64,000 bases of DNA from Craspedostauros australis (GCA_026770025.1 JAMXDE010000032.1:642419-706418), one strand, 5' to 3'. Counted from the stretch's first letter, positions 31,846 through 43,210 are shown. Notes: generated by a model not told the origin, from the sequence alone. Numbers and translations are program-made.

Positions 31846-32593
31846 TATCCATAATGATTTTGGCCTGGTACTGGCCTACGTAGCTTGCGTCCGGACGCAA
31901 ATTGGAGGTGCAGTTTGCGTCCCCACGCAAATTGGGCCAATTTGCGTCCGGACGCAAGCAGCGACTCAAAGGACTAGCCCAAATACGCTTTACGAGAAGC
32001 CGTTTTTTTTTCAAACCCTTTTTCGCTGGCCATCTCGACTCACGACATGACTCATGTCTTACATTGATAATAATCGCTAAAGTTGTGGTAATTGAACAAA
32101 CAATAATCATGATTCGTGCTCCACCCTCCTTGTTGTGTTACACCGTTGCCAGGATTTTGGTGTTGTTGGCAGGATCGTGGTGGATGACATCGAAATCAAA
32201 AAGTAAAAGCTCATTACCTCAGATCCCATGACGTCAGAAAAGCAAGACAGGCGCACGGAAAGGAACCCCTGAGACATGACCAATGACGCCGTGCTGTATC
32301 GTGGTTTTTTTTTTTAAAATCGCCAAATAAATGTGTTACTCGAAGGAGTCAGAAAAAAAACAACCCACTTTCGGGTTTCGGACCGAAATCGGTTTTTTTT
32401 TCTGCAACACGGGACATCGTGGAGGAACATGGGACTTAAGTAGTACAAGTGGTATTTTCGGCGAGCTTGCATTTGCGTCCCCACGCAAATTGGCCCAATT
32501 TGCGTCCGGACGCAAACTGAGCGTTCAATTTGCGTCCGGACGCAAGCTACGTAGAGAATGCGTCCGGACGCAAGAAAAACGTCATTATGGATA
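31846..32593. mobile_element. 748-bp foldback-like element with palindrome arrays in its ends
   Basis: The outermost TATCCATAATGA (31846-31857) is repeated in inverse at 32582-32593. Inside, inverted arms of about 85 bp carry the 16-bp palindrome TTGCGTCCGGACGCAA or the variant with CCCC centre: left arm 31885-31900, 31915-31930 (CCCC) and 31942-31957; right arm 32473-32488 (CCCC), 32500-32515, 32530-32545 and 32558-32573. If the element proper begins at TCCATAATGA, the flanking TA on both sides is the target duplication. No gene is inside. Confidence 0.8.
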
Positions 32594-33747
32594 TAACGGC
32601 CCGAAACATGTCCGACGTCACCGACCGTGAACTAATGTTCGAATCAAGGGGGTCGTATGCAAGACTAGCAAGAGAATTGTAATTTCTAAATGGTTCCTGT
32701 GCTCCTTCATCTCATTCATCCAACCTCCTACCACATTTTGTTCCTCACATCCACATCGGCATCCCTGAGCTGTACCCGTCTCATCCGTTTTGTTCATCTG
32801 CGTCGGAGGCGTTGCCATTGAGATTGTCGACTTGTTTGTCCCTTTCTGAACTAGACGATATGATATATTGTAGAACATTTTCAGTTTCAGTTATTGTGAT
32901 TTTTGACGACAACTCTACGTGTACAATGACACTTTATTCACATCTTTCGAAATCCCTTGAGCACAGCTTTCCAACTATATGTTTAAGTGTTATACTTCTT
33001 ACTGCCATCTTATTGCTTATCGAGCCTGAAGTACTCGTGAATTGAATTTAGACTGCGGGACTGGAATGAAAATGTTCAGTGGCACGTAGATTGTCGCAGC
33101 AAAGCCGGTGGAACTGTCGTTGTCTTTTGCCTTCGGGGATACATTTCTTTCCTCTTCCAGAGGTTTCCATCTGCAAGAACGAAGAGGAGGATGAGCAGCA
33201 CTCAACCAGTGTTGAGCGAGGAAAGGTTAATGGTCGTGTACGAAGACCGCAAACACATCATCGAGGATGATGGCAAGAAACGACTTTGCCAATATTGCTG
33301 CCACTTTAAGGCCACAAATAAAATTACTGACCTAGATAGAAACACGCCCAAGAGGGTGCAACGGATCTTCAAGTTTTGAGGAGTCCATATCTGCAAAGCA
33401 ATTTGGGACATCTACCACGGAAGATGATGAAGTATAGGAAAGCATATATTTAGTGTTCCAACGATAGCACTAGCAATCAAGGTACCGATCTAGTTTTTTA
33501 CATAGAACGTGGTAGCCTCCGAATAAGCGTATTTTATTGGTGGATCCTTGGGCTGTGAATGGATTCCGCGTGGAAGTTGATGCTTCACGGGACACAAGGT
33601 ATTTCGGGATCTTCCTCCAACCCGAAAAAAAGAGCCCCAGATGGCCATTTCCCGAAAATGTTTTTGGGCATGGCCGGCTCGAAATGTCGCAGTATTGGGT
33701 TATGAGTTGTCCGTACGATTTAATTTTCGGGTTTCAGGAAGTCTCTA
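32594..33747. other. Interior of the inverted-repeat nest, no clear gene
   Basis: This stretch lies between the foldback element and the right arm of the 149-bp inverted repeat. The only frame of note (33191-33379, +) ends with KRLCQYCCHFKATNK, vaguely like the Cys-rich tail of piggyBac transposases. It is 62 codons long and unsupported by anything else. The sequence cgggtttc recurs several times. Confidence 0.35.
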
Positions 33748-33895
33748 TTGGGGGGTGAAACCTGTCTGTTCTGAAAAATTATGTCCGTGCAGGGCGGTCA
33801 TTTGCTCAGTGTGGATCCTGCTCGTTGTTTGTGCGGTATCGTCTGTCCATCGACACCCATTGTTCGGATTCGGCCAGATTCGGGAATTGGCACTA
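33748..33895 (-). repeat. Right arm of the 149-bp inverted repeat (keeps the MITE empty site)
   Basis: Reverse complement of 31298-31446. Directly adjoining it, 33725-33747 matches the sequence found on the far side of the MITE in the left arm. The segment 33905-34052 to its right shares blocks with the MITE interior in direct orientation. Confidence 0.8.
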
Positions 33896-34337
33896 AGAGC
33901 CCGATCAGTGAGTCGACCAACTGTTTGCAATCAAGAGCCTAATCAAATTTCTGGGATTTTAAAATTAATTGCATATACATAATCCTCGTAGTCTATTTAC
34001 ATATGGTGGGCCCTTTCAGTTTCTACTTGGTTTCATTTTAAGTTTTATGGAGTGATCTATGTGTACATTGCAGTTGCGTTGATCCTACCTTCCACCTCAC
34101 TCACTCGGCAAACCGATAGCACTAGTTGTAGAGTTTTTGCTGTTTTTCTGGCCAGAATGACTCGTGTTTGCGTGATCCCGGGAGTATCGGCAATGCTCCC
34201 AACGCTACAGTTTCTAAAACCAACGAGTGGCCAGTGGCGTGACTGGTCGCAACCCACAAAACCGAGCAACAGAGGTTTGCGTTGTTGTCGAACACCCATC
34301 ATCATCTGATGGCATCACACCTGTCCCCTCTCCACCT

Positions 34338-34688
34338 CTATTTCCTTGATGCTAATACTTTTTCTAATTCTACTAATAAGCTTCGTTTCCTTCTCCTCGT
34401 AGGCGTTGCTACTGTGGGTCTGTGTGTTGCCCATTCTGTCATGAGGGTGTTATAGGCAAAGATACGCTTCGATCTTGGTAAGGCTTGCCTGGTCCGTTCC
34501 TGCCACTGGTCACCCGCGCGCACATGGTCCCAATTGAAATTTATCTTGGCCATGCATAGCATATCCACTTCGCTTTGCTTTGTAAAGTCCAGGATAACTT
34601 TGTTCTTGAGTTGGCATGCAAGAAGTGGGGGTTGAGAGACGTTCTGGAACACGATCCGTATTGATTTGGTGGATTTGTGTGCCATCAC
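34338..34688 (-). pseudogene. N-terminal fragment of an EEP endonuclease (LINE ORF2-like)
   Basis: The frame reads IRIVFQNVSQP, then KNKVILDFTKQSEVDMLCMAKINFNWDHV and WQERTRQALPRSKRIFAYNT. This layout matches the start of the endonuclease/exonuclease/phosphatase domain of diatom LINE-like ORF2 proteins (QNV at the start, then a conserved A-E-T-N, a Trp and a later AYN). The Glu of AETN is Lys here (MAKIN), and no downstream catalytic part or reverse transcriptase is present before the element's end at 34086. It is therefore a 5' fragment. Recognition is from memory of the family's pattern. Confidence 0.5.
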
Positions 34689-35004
34689 ATCCCCACAAGC
34701 ATAGTTTTGCCCACTTACTTTGGTGTGGTCCTTGTCATGTCGTTAGAGTTCCGCAGCACTGACCTGTGCCAGGTCTGCTTCCGTCCTTGTCATTCTGGGT
34801 ATTTTAGGTGGTTGAGCTGCCTTGGCTGTGCGTGGGTTCGTGTTCCTCCTGAAGTTGTGGCTGTTCGCTGTTGATGTTGCCATTTCTTCGGGCGAGCGGC
34901 GGTGCCTTGTCATACTGCCTACGCCCAGTGATTCACCTGCGTTCGGTGTTGGTTGCTGGCTCTGCATGGTGGGCCTACTTCTTTGGATAGCCCTCATGCG
35001 TTTG

Positions 35005-35005
35005 A

Positions 35006-35048
<43 letters not shown>

Positions 35049-35050
35049 GG
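35005..35050. repeat. (TTG)n microsatellite
   Basis: About fifteen consecutive TTG units lie inside the 5.3-kb element. Confidence 0.9.
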
Positions 35051-35478
35051 TCTTGTTGTAGTAGATGTTGTGCCCTGCACTTTTGTATTTTCTTTACAAG
35101 CTGTTACAGGTGCTGCTGACGTCACTGTTGCTGGTTCTGTTGTTGCCATTGTGCTCTTTGCCGTTTCTCGTTGTTTCTTCATTGTTGTTGTTTATTCTGT
35201 TGGCTCTGTGGCTACTGTTGGTGGTGGGGATACTGTGTGTATTGTTGGGTCCTTCGCTGTGTTCCCGCCTGTTGAGATGGTTGTCGCTGCTGTTGTTGTC
35301 GCGCGCTCGACTGAGTTGTGTTTTGGTGTCTCTGCTGTTGCTGTTCCTATTGTTGCCTGTTGATAGTGTTGGCTTGTTTTCTGCCGTTCTCGTTGGGGCT
35401 GTGCCTGTGGTTTCTTTGTCGCTGGATTTTTGCTGAGTCCCTTCCTTCCCACGTATTTACTAGTCACTCTTACTTTAT

Positions 35479-37880
35479 TTACTCTTGGCTTGCGTTCTGG
35501 GGGACGCTGCCTGTTGGGTTGTTGGTGTCCATGAGGTTGGACCCACCTGATTTGGCATCACTGCTGTTCTTGGCCACTAACTTGGATGCCTGCTTTTCAT
35601 GCACTTCTTTGCTGCTACCATCCTTGCTATCTTCTTCGCTGTCCTCCTCGCTGTCGTCACTGTTGTCATCACTCATGTCATCTCCTTCTGGAATGGTATT
35701 ATCTGGGGCAGACAAGTCGAAATCCGGTTTTGCTTCGGCGGCCGTCGCGAACCTACCTGGGTTGGCAGTCTTGTGGTGGGATGTACGCGTGATGGCTTGC
35801 GCGATGTGATCAGCTTGTTGGACCACTGATGCCATCGCAAATGTGCCTACGGTGTTGTTGTCCCCGTTTTTGTGTGTGGGGGTTGCTTTCCATTTGCACT
35901 TCAAACTTCAACAGCAGGACAGGTTTCATGTTCCCGTCCTTATCCACGTATCCTTCCCACCCCACGTCCGCTGGGGTGAGCCCCACCATTTCCTCTGGAT
36001 CGAGGTCGAGGAAGTTGCCACCAGCTTGAACCAGCTGCCCCATCTCCCATTTCCTCCTTGCTCCGAATGAGGCCTGTCTCCCAGTCTACTTCATAATACT
36101 GGTTCTGTGGCCACACCTCTCGTGTGAACCACCCTTGACAATTATGGTCAAGCTTCTTGCTGCAAAAGGTGAGCTTCGAAATGGGTCCCAGCACTTAGAT
36201 TCTCCGTTTGGGATGGAATACGAAGACAGTTCTGTTGCGGTCCATCCTGCCTGTGTCAATCGACATGAAGAGAGCGAAGTCTGGGTTCCTGGACGATCTG
36301 AGGTTCATGATCACCTCCCTCAGGGTCAGATTCCAAATAGGCAACTCCACATCGAGCTGTTCAATCAAGTACACTCCTTGGGTTTTCATAGTCTTCTCGA
36401 ATTGAACCTGGTGGGCTGCCATGGAGCTCAGACTAGCAAGTTCTCCAGGGGGTGGTGGAATCTTTGGTTCAGCATGTCAGGCATGAACCGCATCTGCTTG
36501 TCAAGCAACCGGACCTTTTTGGCACAGTTGTTGAAGAGTTCTTTCGTGTCTGTTCGGTATTGGAACGAGCACGACTCTCCGCACATGACGTGTGTCGCTC
36601 TCGGTCTGTTGCGGTAGTCTTCGCCTTCTACCTGGTGTTGCCCTTGCTTTCTCACAAGGTGAATCTCCTGGATCCTCAACTGGACTGTGAACTTGTTTTG
36701 GACTAGTTTGCTCATGTTGATTGCCTTGGTCAGATCATCAGTGTTGGTAGTGCTGTGGCTCCCAAACAACCAGCTGGCTGCAACGATGTTGTGCTCCTGG
36801 ATGTCTGACTTGCGAAAATGAATGGCTGCCATGCTCAGGGGACTGTCATCGTCGAATGCTTCAATCTCCTGCTTATGAGCAACCCACAGTCTGCTGTACA
36901 TCATGGATCCCGTCTTTGCATAGAGACTCTCCACAATTTGTTTCAGGGTCTCCCTTGTGGACCATGGTACGTCAGCGGAGGTCCATGGACGCATTGTGTT
37001 GTTCTTATGCCACGCCATGATCTGCGCCTTCGAGTCCGCCCTGAAAATGAATGCACGAAGGGCGTTCATACTGGCAATAACCTGCACCAGCGGGGAGTCA
37101 TGGCCTTCACGCGTCATGGGGAGTTGGACGTCAAAGAACATCTTGTGGTACTTGCTGATCACATCATTCACACTGTGGAGGTCTTGCGGTTTTGGCTGCT
37201 TGTGCGGAAACGTCACAACCTTGTGTCTTAGTTTTCACTGTTTCTTGTTTTGCCACCAGGTTGGGGGATTTTGCCTGTTCTTCTTTTTTGTTGTCCAGAG
37301 GCATGCCTTTGACCATCATGAGTGCCATCCTCACACCAATCCATGCTGCTGTCTTGTGTGTTGCCTTGATCTGCTCGGACTTCCACAGCCCTCCAGAGAA
37401 TTTGTTGGAGGTGGCAACCAGTCTGACCCTCAGCTTGACCATGTGCAGGTTCATGCCTGCGGACATCTTGTTGAAGTACACATTGTGAAACATGCCCGTC
37501 CAGTCATCAAGAGAGGCGCCCTCTTTCAGGGGCCCTGTCCAGGTCCTTCACAAATGCCAGCACTTCATCCATAGCGCCTTCTTCCCCCATCATGTGCACA
37601 AAGGGTTCAGACCCTCTGATCAGCAGGTTGCGTTCCTGGAGGATGTCACCCCATTTTCGCTCCCGCTGGTGGCTCCAAATCCAACAGTTCTCATTCTCTG
37701 TGGGACAAGTTGACACCGCCTTTTTTGTTGGTGAGATCCTGGCCTGTTGCTTTCCTCCTCAACCACCTCCTCATCCGCTGTCACCACCAGTGTGACACCC
37801 ACCTCTTCCTGTACCCGCACAGGGTGTTGTCTGTTTCTTTTGGGTCCTCTGAGAGCCTCTCCCAGAGTCGTTTGTAGCAT
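35479..37880 (-). pseudogene. Degraded ORF1-like protein of the 5.3-kb element
   Basis: Minus-strand segments in changing frames chain into one protein of about 700-800 residues: 37880-37620 (acidic), 37716-37507 (WIWSHQRERKWGDILQERN), 37493-37164 (MFHNVYFNKMSAGMNLHMVKLRVRLVATSNKF), 37216-36428 (262 residues with NIVAASWLFGSHSTTNTDDL), 36422-35940 (split by a TAA at 36195), and an acidic Ser/Asp tail (35904-35479). At least five frame changes or stops interrupt it. The pattern resembles ORF1 proteins that precede endonuclease ORFs in diatom LINE-like elements. No enzymatic motif is seen. Segment quotes are descriptive, not a joined product. Confidence 0.5.
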
Positions 37881-39404
37881 CGTTTCATACCATGGTAATA
37901 TATGTTTTCTAGTGCAGTTTCTACTTGTTCTACGTAAATTGCACTGGTCCTACGTACGTCTTCAACTGTGGGACGGTCACAAGACTGTAGGTAGAAGGCA
38001 CTATTTTTCCGAGTGTTTCCCATGTCTTGGCTTTCACAGAAACCAACAGTGGACTCACCAGACCCAGGATTTGTGGCAAAGGTTTGGAGGCATTCGTTGG
38101 AATTCTGTTTTAATTTCCCAAACCCCAACAGCAAGAAAAGACCGTCACCAAGAAAAGAAACACAACAACACGACAATGGGGAAACAAAACAACACTCTGT
38201 GAGAACTGCCAAAAGTCATGGACGGCACTGCATCAACCACCAGTCCAATGCCAGATCCAAGCACATCAACGGAACAGCCATATAAATCTTGGTGGATGGG
38301 CAAGAGGGAGCTATCAGAGCGGTTCATTTGAATCATCGATAGTGAAAAGAGCGAAACGTGCAAAAATGCGTCAAAAATGCATGTTGGGTACGGGCTGTGT
38401 GTGGACGATACAAGCCATTTAAACAACCATGGATGGGCAAGACGCATCAAGGGGATCAAGATGAAGGGTACTACGAAGTTTGAGGCTGAAAGAACACCTG
38501 GAGGGTGTCGATGGAGGGGAACAAGTGGAGTGCAAGAGTTTTTTGGGTGGTGACAAAGCACCCATCATGTGGCTTTGCTGGTGTGGTGGCGCATGTGAAC
38601 ATCCACCACACCGCCAACCCACCCATACAAGATGTGTTAATCATCAAGTCAGGAATGGGGTTGGAGAAGCGGGGATCGATTACATTGAGTGGAAGAGGTT
38701 GAAACCAACCAAATGCTGCAGTCACATTTTTTCGACACGAAGAAAAACTGACGATGGCATCAGCGTCGGGATGGATAAGAAATTGGAGATCCATCTTGAG
38801 GCGTTTTGGGGTGCGTCAACGTGTCACCAGTGAATCAGGGATCGAGGTGTGCTGCGTGGGGGAACAGAGATGGATGTGAGAGGGAGATATGATCAGATGA
38901 AGCAGCTGCCTTTGGACCGTCCTTCATTTTCAAAAATGTTGGATTTCAGGTATGGGCTGCCAACGTGCGTTGAAGGGAGATCTGACGGTGCATGCTTGTC
39001 AGGGATGGATACATATGGGGTATATGGAGACAATGAGATGCGCAGGTGGTCGAAACGAGACGGTTATGGGCATCATCTTGGATGGCAAAGTGATGGCACC
39101 ATGGTCCCATCCAGAATTTTGCGCCACACACAATCCCACGTTATCAACAAAAATGCTGTTAAATTTGAAGTCAATTTAAATTTAAGTTCAATATTCCTAT
39201 ACATCGCAAGTTATTTGTTCACATGGTACATTTAGTTTTAATTGTGAATGAAGTGGTGTTGCGATATAGCATCATAAGCACTTTTTGGGATGGATTGCAT
39301 TTTTGCTCTAGACTGGACTACGCAACACGACTAATCCCACGTTGGAGGGCAAAAAACTCTACAACTAGTGCTATCGCTTTGCCGAGTGAGTGAGGTGGAA
39401 GGTA

Positions 39405-40094
39405 CACCAGTTCTCTTGCCCGATGCTCTCAGTGCTTCAATCTGTTTTGTAGATTCAGTCTCTGACTATGAGTCGGTACGCGAGATGCTCTCTCGCTCCT
39501 CTCTCTTTACTCTCTCTCTCTCTCAACATCGTGCACTTGCGCTACACGATACTCCGTGTTCGACGCGTACTCCGCATTCGACACTCCGTTCATTCAGTAC
39601 TGGCTCCTACTCCATGAGTGCTCGCCATTTGAAGTTCACCTTCTGTATCCATGATGCTGATGCCCTTCGGTCATCGGATCTTCGCCTCCTGCTCTGACTT
39701 GGAGACAGATGTCGACGTGGTGACATGATGACATCCTGTCGACGTCAGTAGGCGTCCTTCTGCTCTCCAGATGTCATGTTCCATTGGTGATGCAGCGGTC
39801 TGTCAGATGATATCGTCATCTGAGGTTTAGTTGGGAAGTACCTCGAGATTCTCTTGGTACCATTGATGGATGGACGGACGATCTTCTAATTCTCTCAGAA
39901 ATCGTCATTTGCAAATTTCCTCCAGAAATCTTGCCCCTTTTCATGTGTTCCGTTTCCCCTGTAATTCTGACGAATCACAGTATACTATCGACACGAATGT
40001 AGTTATACCGTCCAAGTGCGTATGAGAGAATAGCGGGTGAACGATGCACATATACACGTACATCTTGACATATACTCACATGTACATCTCGACA
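39405..40094 (-). repeat. Truncated family-C LTR
   Basis: Matches 52723-53408 and 59270-59957 over its length and ends with the same ...acatctcgaca. About 104 bp of the LTR are missing on the left, where the TIR element begins exactly at the LTR's TA. On the right it is joined to family-A gag sequence. Its CRE core is mutated to CGACGTCA (39740-39747). Confidence 0.85.
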
Positions 40095-42332
40095 GGTCGA
40101 TGCGAGGCATCGCGATCTCGTTGCTTTCGGTTTCGTCAGCTTCGCTCTCATCAGATGAGAACAAGTTGTCGCTCATCATGCGATCCGCGTCGACTTGCGG
40201 TCCGTAGTAACCGTAGTCGTTGGGGCTGCGGATCCCAACCACTTCGATCGATCCCTCGTCGTTGTTGTTGTTGGTTCCGTTGTAGAACCCTGCGGCCAAG
40301 TCTCCGTCGACGACCATGAGAGCCATGTCCTCCATGAGGTTTTCGATGTTGCTCTCCGTATCGTGGGTGCGTGTTGTCACGATTTCGTGGTCGGTGAGAA
40401 TTTTGTTTTCGCTCACATTTTTGGTGTTGCGCGCGATTTCTCCACCTTCCGCGATTTCGTGACACAACATCACATCATCGACGGTGACCAACGCGACGTC
40501 GTCCATGCCGTCCATCCCGTCAGTAGCCACATTGGCTGAGTCTGCGTCTGTTGGAAATCCGGGGTTATAGTCAGTACTGAATTCTAATCTGCTGTTAGAA
40601 ACTGTACCGTTTTAGAACTGTGAGCACAATCTCACTTTCTCTTTCGATTTCGTCTTCATGGCAGGCATCTGTCGTGGTGGCGACACGGGGCATCCTGTTG
40701 TCTCTTAGGTGCTTCCCTCTTTGTTCATCATGCTCTGTTCTTGCTTCCTTGTTTCTGCATCGTCGTAGCTGTCTACGCTTGCATGGTAGGGATCTGTAGT
40801 CTTGAGCTTTTGCCTATCTCATGTTTCCGTTGTTGGTCTCATGACACCATCGTCTCATGGTCGATGTCACCTTTGGTGATGTTCCAAACCTGCGGTTATT
40901 CTGATCCTTTCTGATGTTCCAAACCTGCGGATGTTCTTGTCCGTAGGAGGGGCGTGTGCTGTCCTCTGAAGAAGGTGCGTCACTTGCCCATGGACATGCT
41001 GTTCTGATCGACGTCGTCGTCTGGATGGTTGCCATGGTAGGCGTGGTATCGGGACCTCCTGATCCGCCATAGGCGTCGTCCTTGTGTTATTGTAGGACAG
41101 GCTATCTTCCTCTCGGTAATACAGGTGTCAATCGCGTCCGTACCCTTAGTCATAGTCATATCGACATGGCATATAAAGGTGTGACAAATAGTCTCAGAAC
41201 ATGTGACGAATAATATTCAAAGCTGTGACGAACAATGTTGGGAGGTGCGGCAATCACGGGTATTCCGACAAAGTCGTACCCTCGATTCCTAACATGCGTC
41301 CTTCATCGCAGCTCTCAACTTGAAGCACTGCAAGATCTTGTGGCCTGTCTTGCCACAGAACTTGCACTTGCCGTTGAAGCCTCCGGCGCTGAAGTTGCCG
41401 TTGTTGCGGTTGCCATTGCCGCGGTTGCCGTTCTTCTTGGCGCCACCGCCTTGCTTGCCGTTGCCGCTCTTGGTAGGGGAGCGACAGTCCGCCTTCTTGT
41501 GCCCGTAGACGCCACAGTTGCGACAGTTGCCCTTGAACCCGCCGATCGCGGCCAAGGCCATCTCCTCCTTGCCATGGTTGCCTCCTTCGCGCTTAGAACC
41601 ATGTTTGGTATGGTGGCGGTCGTAGGTGAGGCACACGGCCTCGCGGATGTCTTCAACTGTCATCTTGTCTTCTTTGCCTGCAAATTTGAGCTCTATGAGC
41701 TTCACGTCCATCTCGTAGTCTCTCCCGAGAGCGTTGAGCACAAGCATGTTGTATTGCTCGACGTCCATCTTCACGCCAGCATTCCCCAAACGGTTGCGGA
41801 GCACCTCCATGTCGGTGAGGAACGAATCAGGGCGCTCGCCCTTCTTCAACCGCATTCCGTTGAGTTGAGCCAACAACTGCGCCTTCACTGGTGCAGTACG
41901 TTGCTCGTAGATGCGCTCGAGCGCCTTCCACGCCTTGCGTGGGTCACCTGCCTCGTAGGTACCGCTCTTGCATCCCAGCACAGCCATGAAGGCAACATTG
42001 CCTTCCGGAGTTTCATGGTTAATCGCCATGGTCAGTTCTTCAAACGCGTACTTCGCCAACGCCTTACGGTACTCAGCCTTCTCCTTGTAGGACATGACTG
42101 ATACCTTCTTGGGTTCCCCCGTACCCGAGTCTCCGCCCGTCGTTGGGGCAAGACCGGATGGTCCGAGAGGTTCATCCTTCACCACCACGGCATCCGCAGC
42201 TTGGAGGTAAAAGTTCCTGTAGCCCTTGCGTTCAGCGCGGGTGAGGAACTTAGCGCTCCATGCGTTCCAGTTGGACTTCTTTCCGTCGAACACGATGGGG
42301 TAACGATCGGACTTGCCAAAGAGGGAGCTCAT
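40095..42332 (-). pseudogene. gag: Family-A gag fragment, split by a solo LTR
   Basis: Nearly identical to the first part of the family-A gag at 47600-49086. The start ATG is at 42332 (MSSLFGKSDRYPIVF), with both CCHC knuckles (CRNCGVYGHKKADC and CKFCGKTGHKILQC) and an acidic continuation (40548-40095) up to the family-C LTR fragment. A solo LTR (40549-41294) interrupts the frame after the second knuckle region, leaving the truncated ending MKDAC. Protease, integrase and the rest of pol are absent. Confidence 0.85.
40549..41294 (-). repeat. Solo LTR (family-A relative) with 6-bp target duplication
   Basis: The LTR is 746 bp, bounded on the + strand by TGTTGGAAATCC and ATTCCTAACA, clearly related to but diverged from the 791-bp family-A LTR. 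The host sequence tgcgtc is duplicated on both sides (40543-40548 and 41295-41300). The uninterrupted site survives in the other gag copy at 48047-48052. Internal features are a 19-bp direct repeat (tgatgttccaaacctgcgg at about 40876 and 40913) and three TGTGACRAA motifs (about 41182-41232). Confidence 0.9.
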
Positions 42333-42419
42333 GATGATGGTGGTGGTAAGGGTGATGGCGAGTGTTGCTGTGCTGATGGTGGTAGAAACGTAGGATTTCA
42401 ATCGATACGTTTCGAAACG

Positions 42420-43210
42420 TGTTGGAAATCCGGGGTTATAGATATAGTCTAATGCTTATTAAACTGTACCGTTTTAGAACTGTGAGAACAACACACTCAT
42501 TTCTCAAATCATCAACTCGTTTGCCCATGATGATGCTGGTGGCCTTCTGTAGTTGCCCCTCATGATCATCATTACAATCTCTCTCTGTCATCTCCATTTC
42601 ATAGCTCATGACAAGTGCATTTCACCATGCTCATCTGTTGAGATATCCGTCTACACTCCTGAGGTGCATGCATGCTGATCCTTGATTCATTCTCTTCTCA
42701 TCAGGCATCCATCACTCATTCAGTACACTCTTCCATGTTGTTCACTCACTCCTCTCACATGCTCACCGACAATCACACTTGGTCAGAACATGGGGTTCTG
42801 GCACGATCAGTCCAGTCCTTCGATGCTGTTCCAGTCCGCGCTTTGTTCTCCTTCGCTGGTTCTCTATCGGTCACGTAATCATGTTCTGGGTTCCGAGCGA
42901 TTCAATCCGTGATTGCGTTCTTGCATAGATGTTTCAAGTTAACTGGTCAACCCTCATGCTTGGAACACTTCGGTGTTCCAGTCTCCCTTTCACATCCATC
43001 GTTCGCCATACCAGTTCGTCAATCCACTCAAACCATGTCTCCCGATTAGTCTGTCCGTCGTCCGTCATACTCTTGACACACAGAGGAGGAGGTTCACAAT
43101 AGACTTGGAAGCGTGTCCGACTTTGATAGATCGGTGAGTCTAATTTTGGTATTATGGGAGGTGCGGCAATCTAGGATAATACGACATAGTCGCACCCTCG
43201 ATTCCTGACA
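42420..43210 (-). repeat. Family-A LTR (3' LTR of element A)
   Basis: 791 bp, element-sense start TGTCAGGAATCG and end GGATTTCCAACA. It simultaneously acts as the 5' LTR of the gag fragment at 42332. It contains the hairpin TGGAACAC-TTCG-GTGTTCCA (42961-42980). Confidence 0.9.

Larger units (their letters stand above)
34086..39404. mobile_element. 5.3-kb element with ~54-bp TIRs and LINE-like remnants
   Basis: The left end 34086-34139 and right end 39350-39404 are reverse complements. The first 27 bp (taccttccacctcactcact...) are identical, the next 27 differ by one substitution and one indel. Both ends finish in TA, consistent with a TA target. On the right the flank is a copia LTR broken exactly at its TA (equivalent to 52721). 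On the left the flank is unrelated, so the element's surroundings were rearranged. The interior holds minus-strand ORF1- and endonuclease-like pseudogenes and about 1.2 kb of non-coding right end, also found at 25390-26627. Confidence 0.75.

Noticed and set aside
31885..32573. Regularly repeated 16-mers suggesting a CRISPR-like array
   Set aside because: Spacers are unequal and share sequence, the units are mirrored in two arms, and the genome is eukaryotic. The arrangement is that of element termini.
33191..33379. Possible piggyBac transposase tail (KRLCQYCCHFKATNK)
   Set aside because: It is only 62 codons with a partial Cys pattern and no catalytic domain nearby on either strand.
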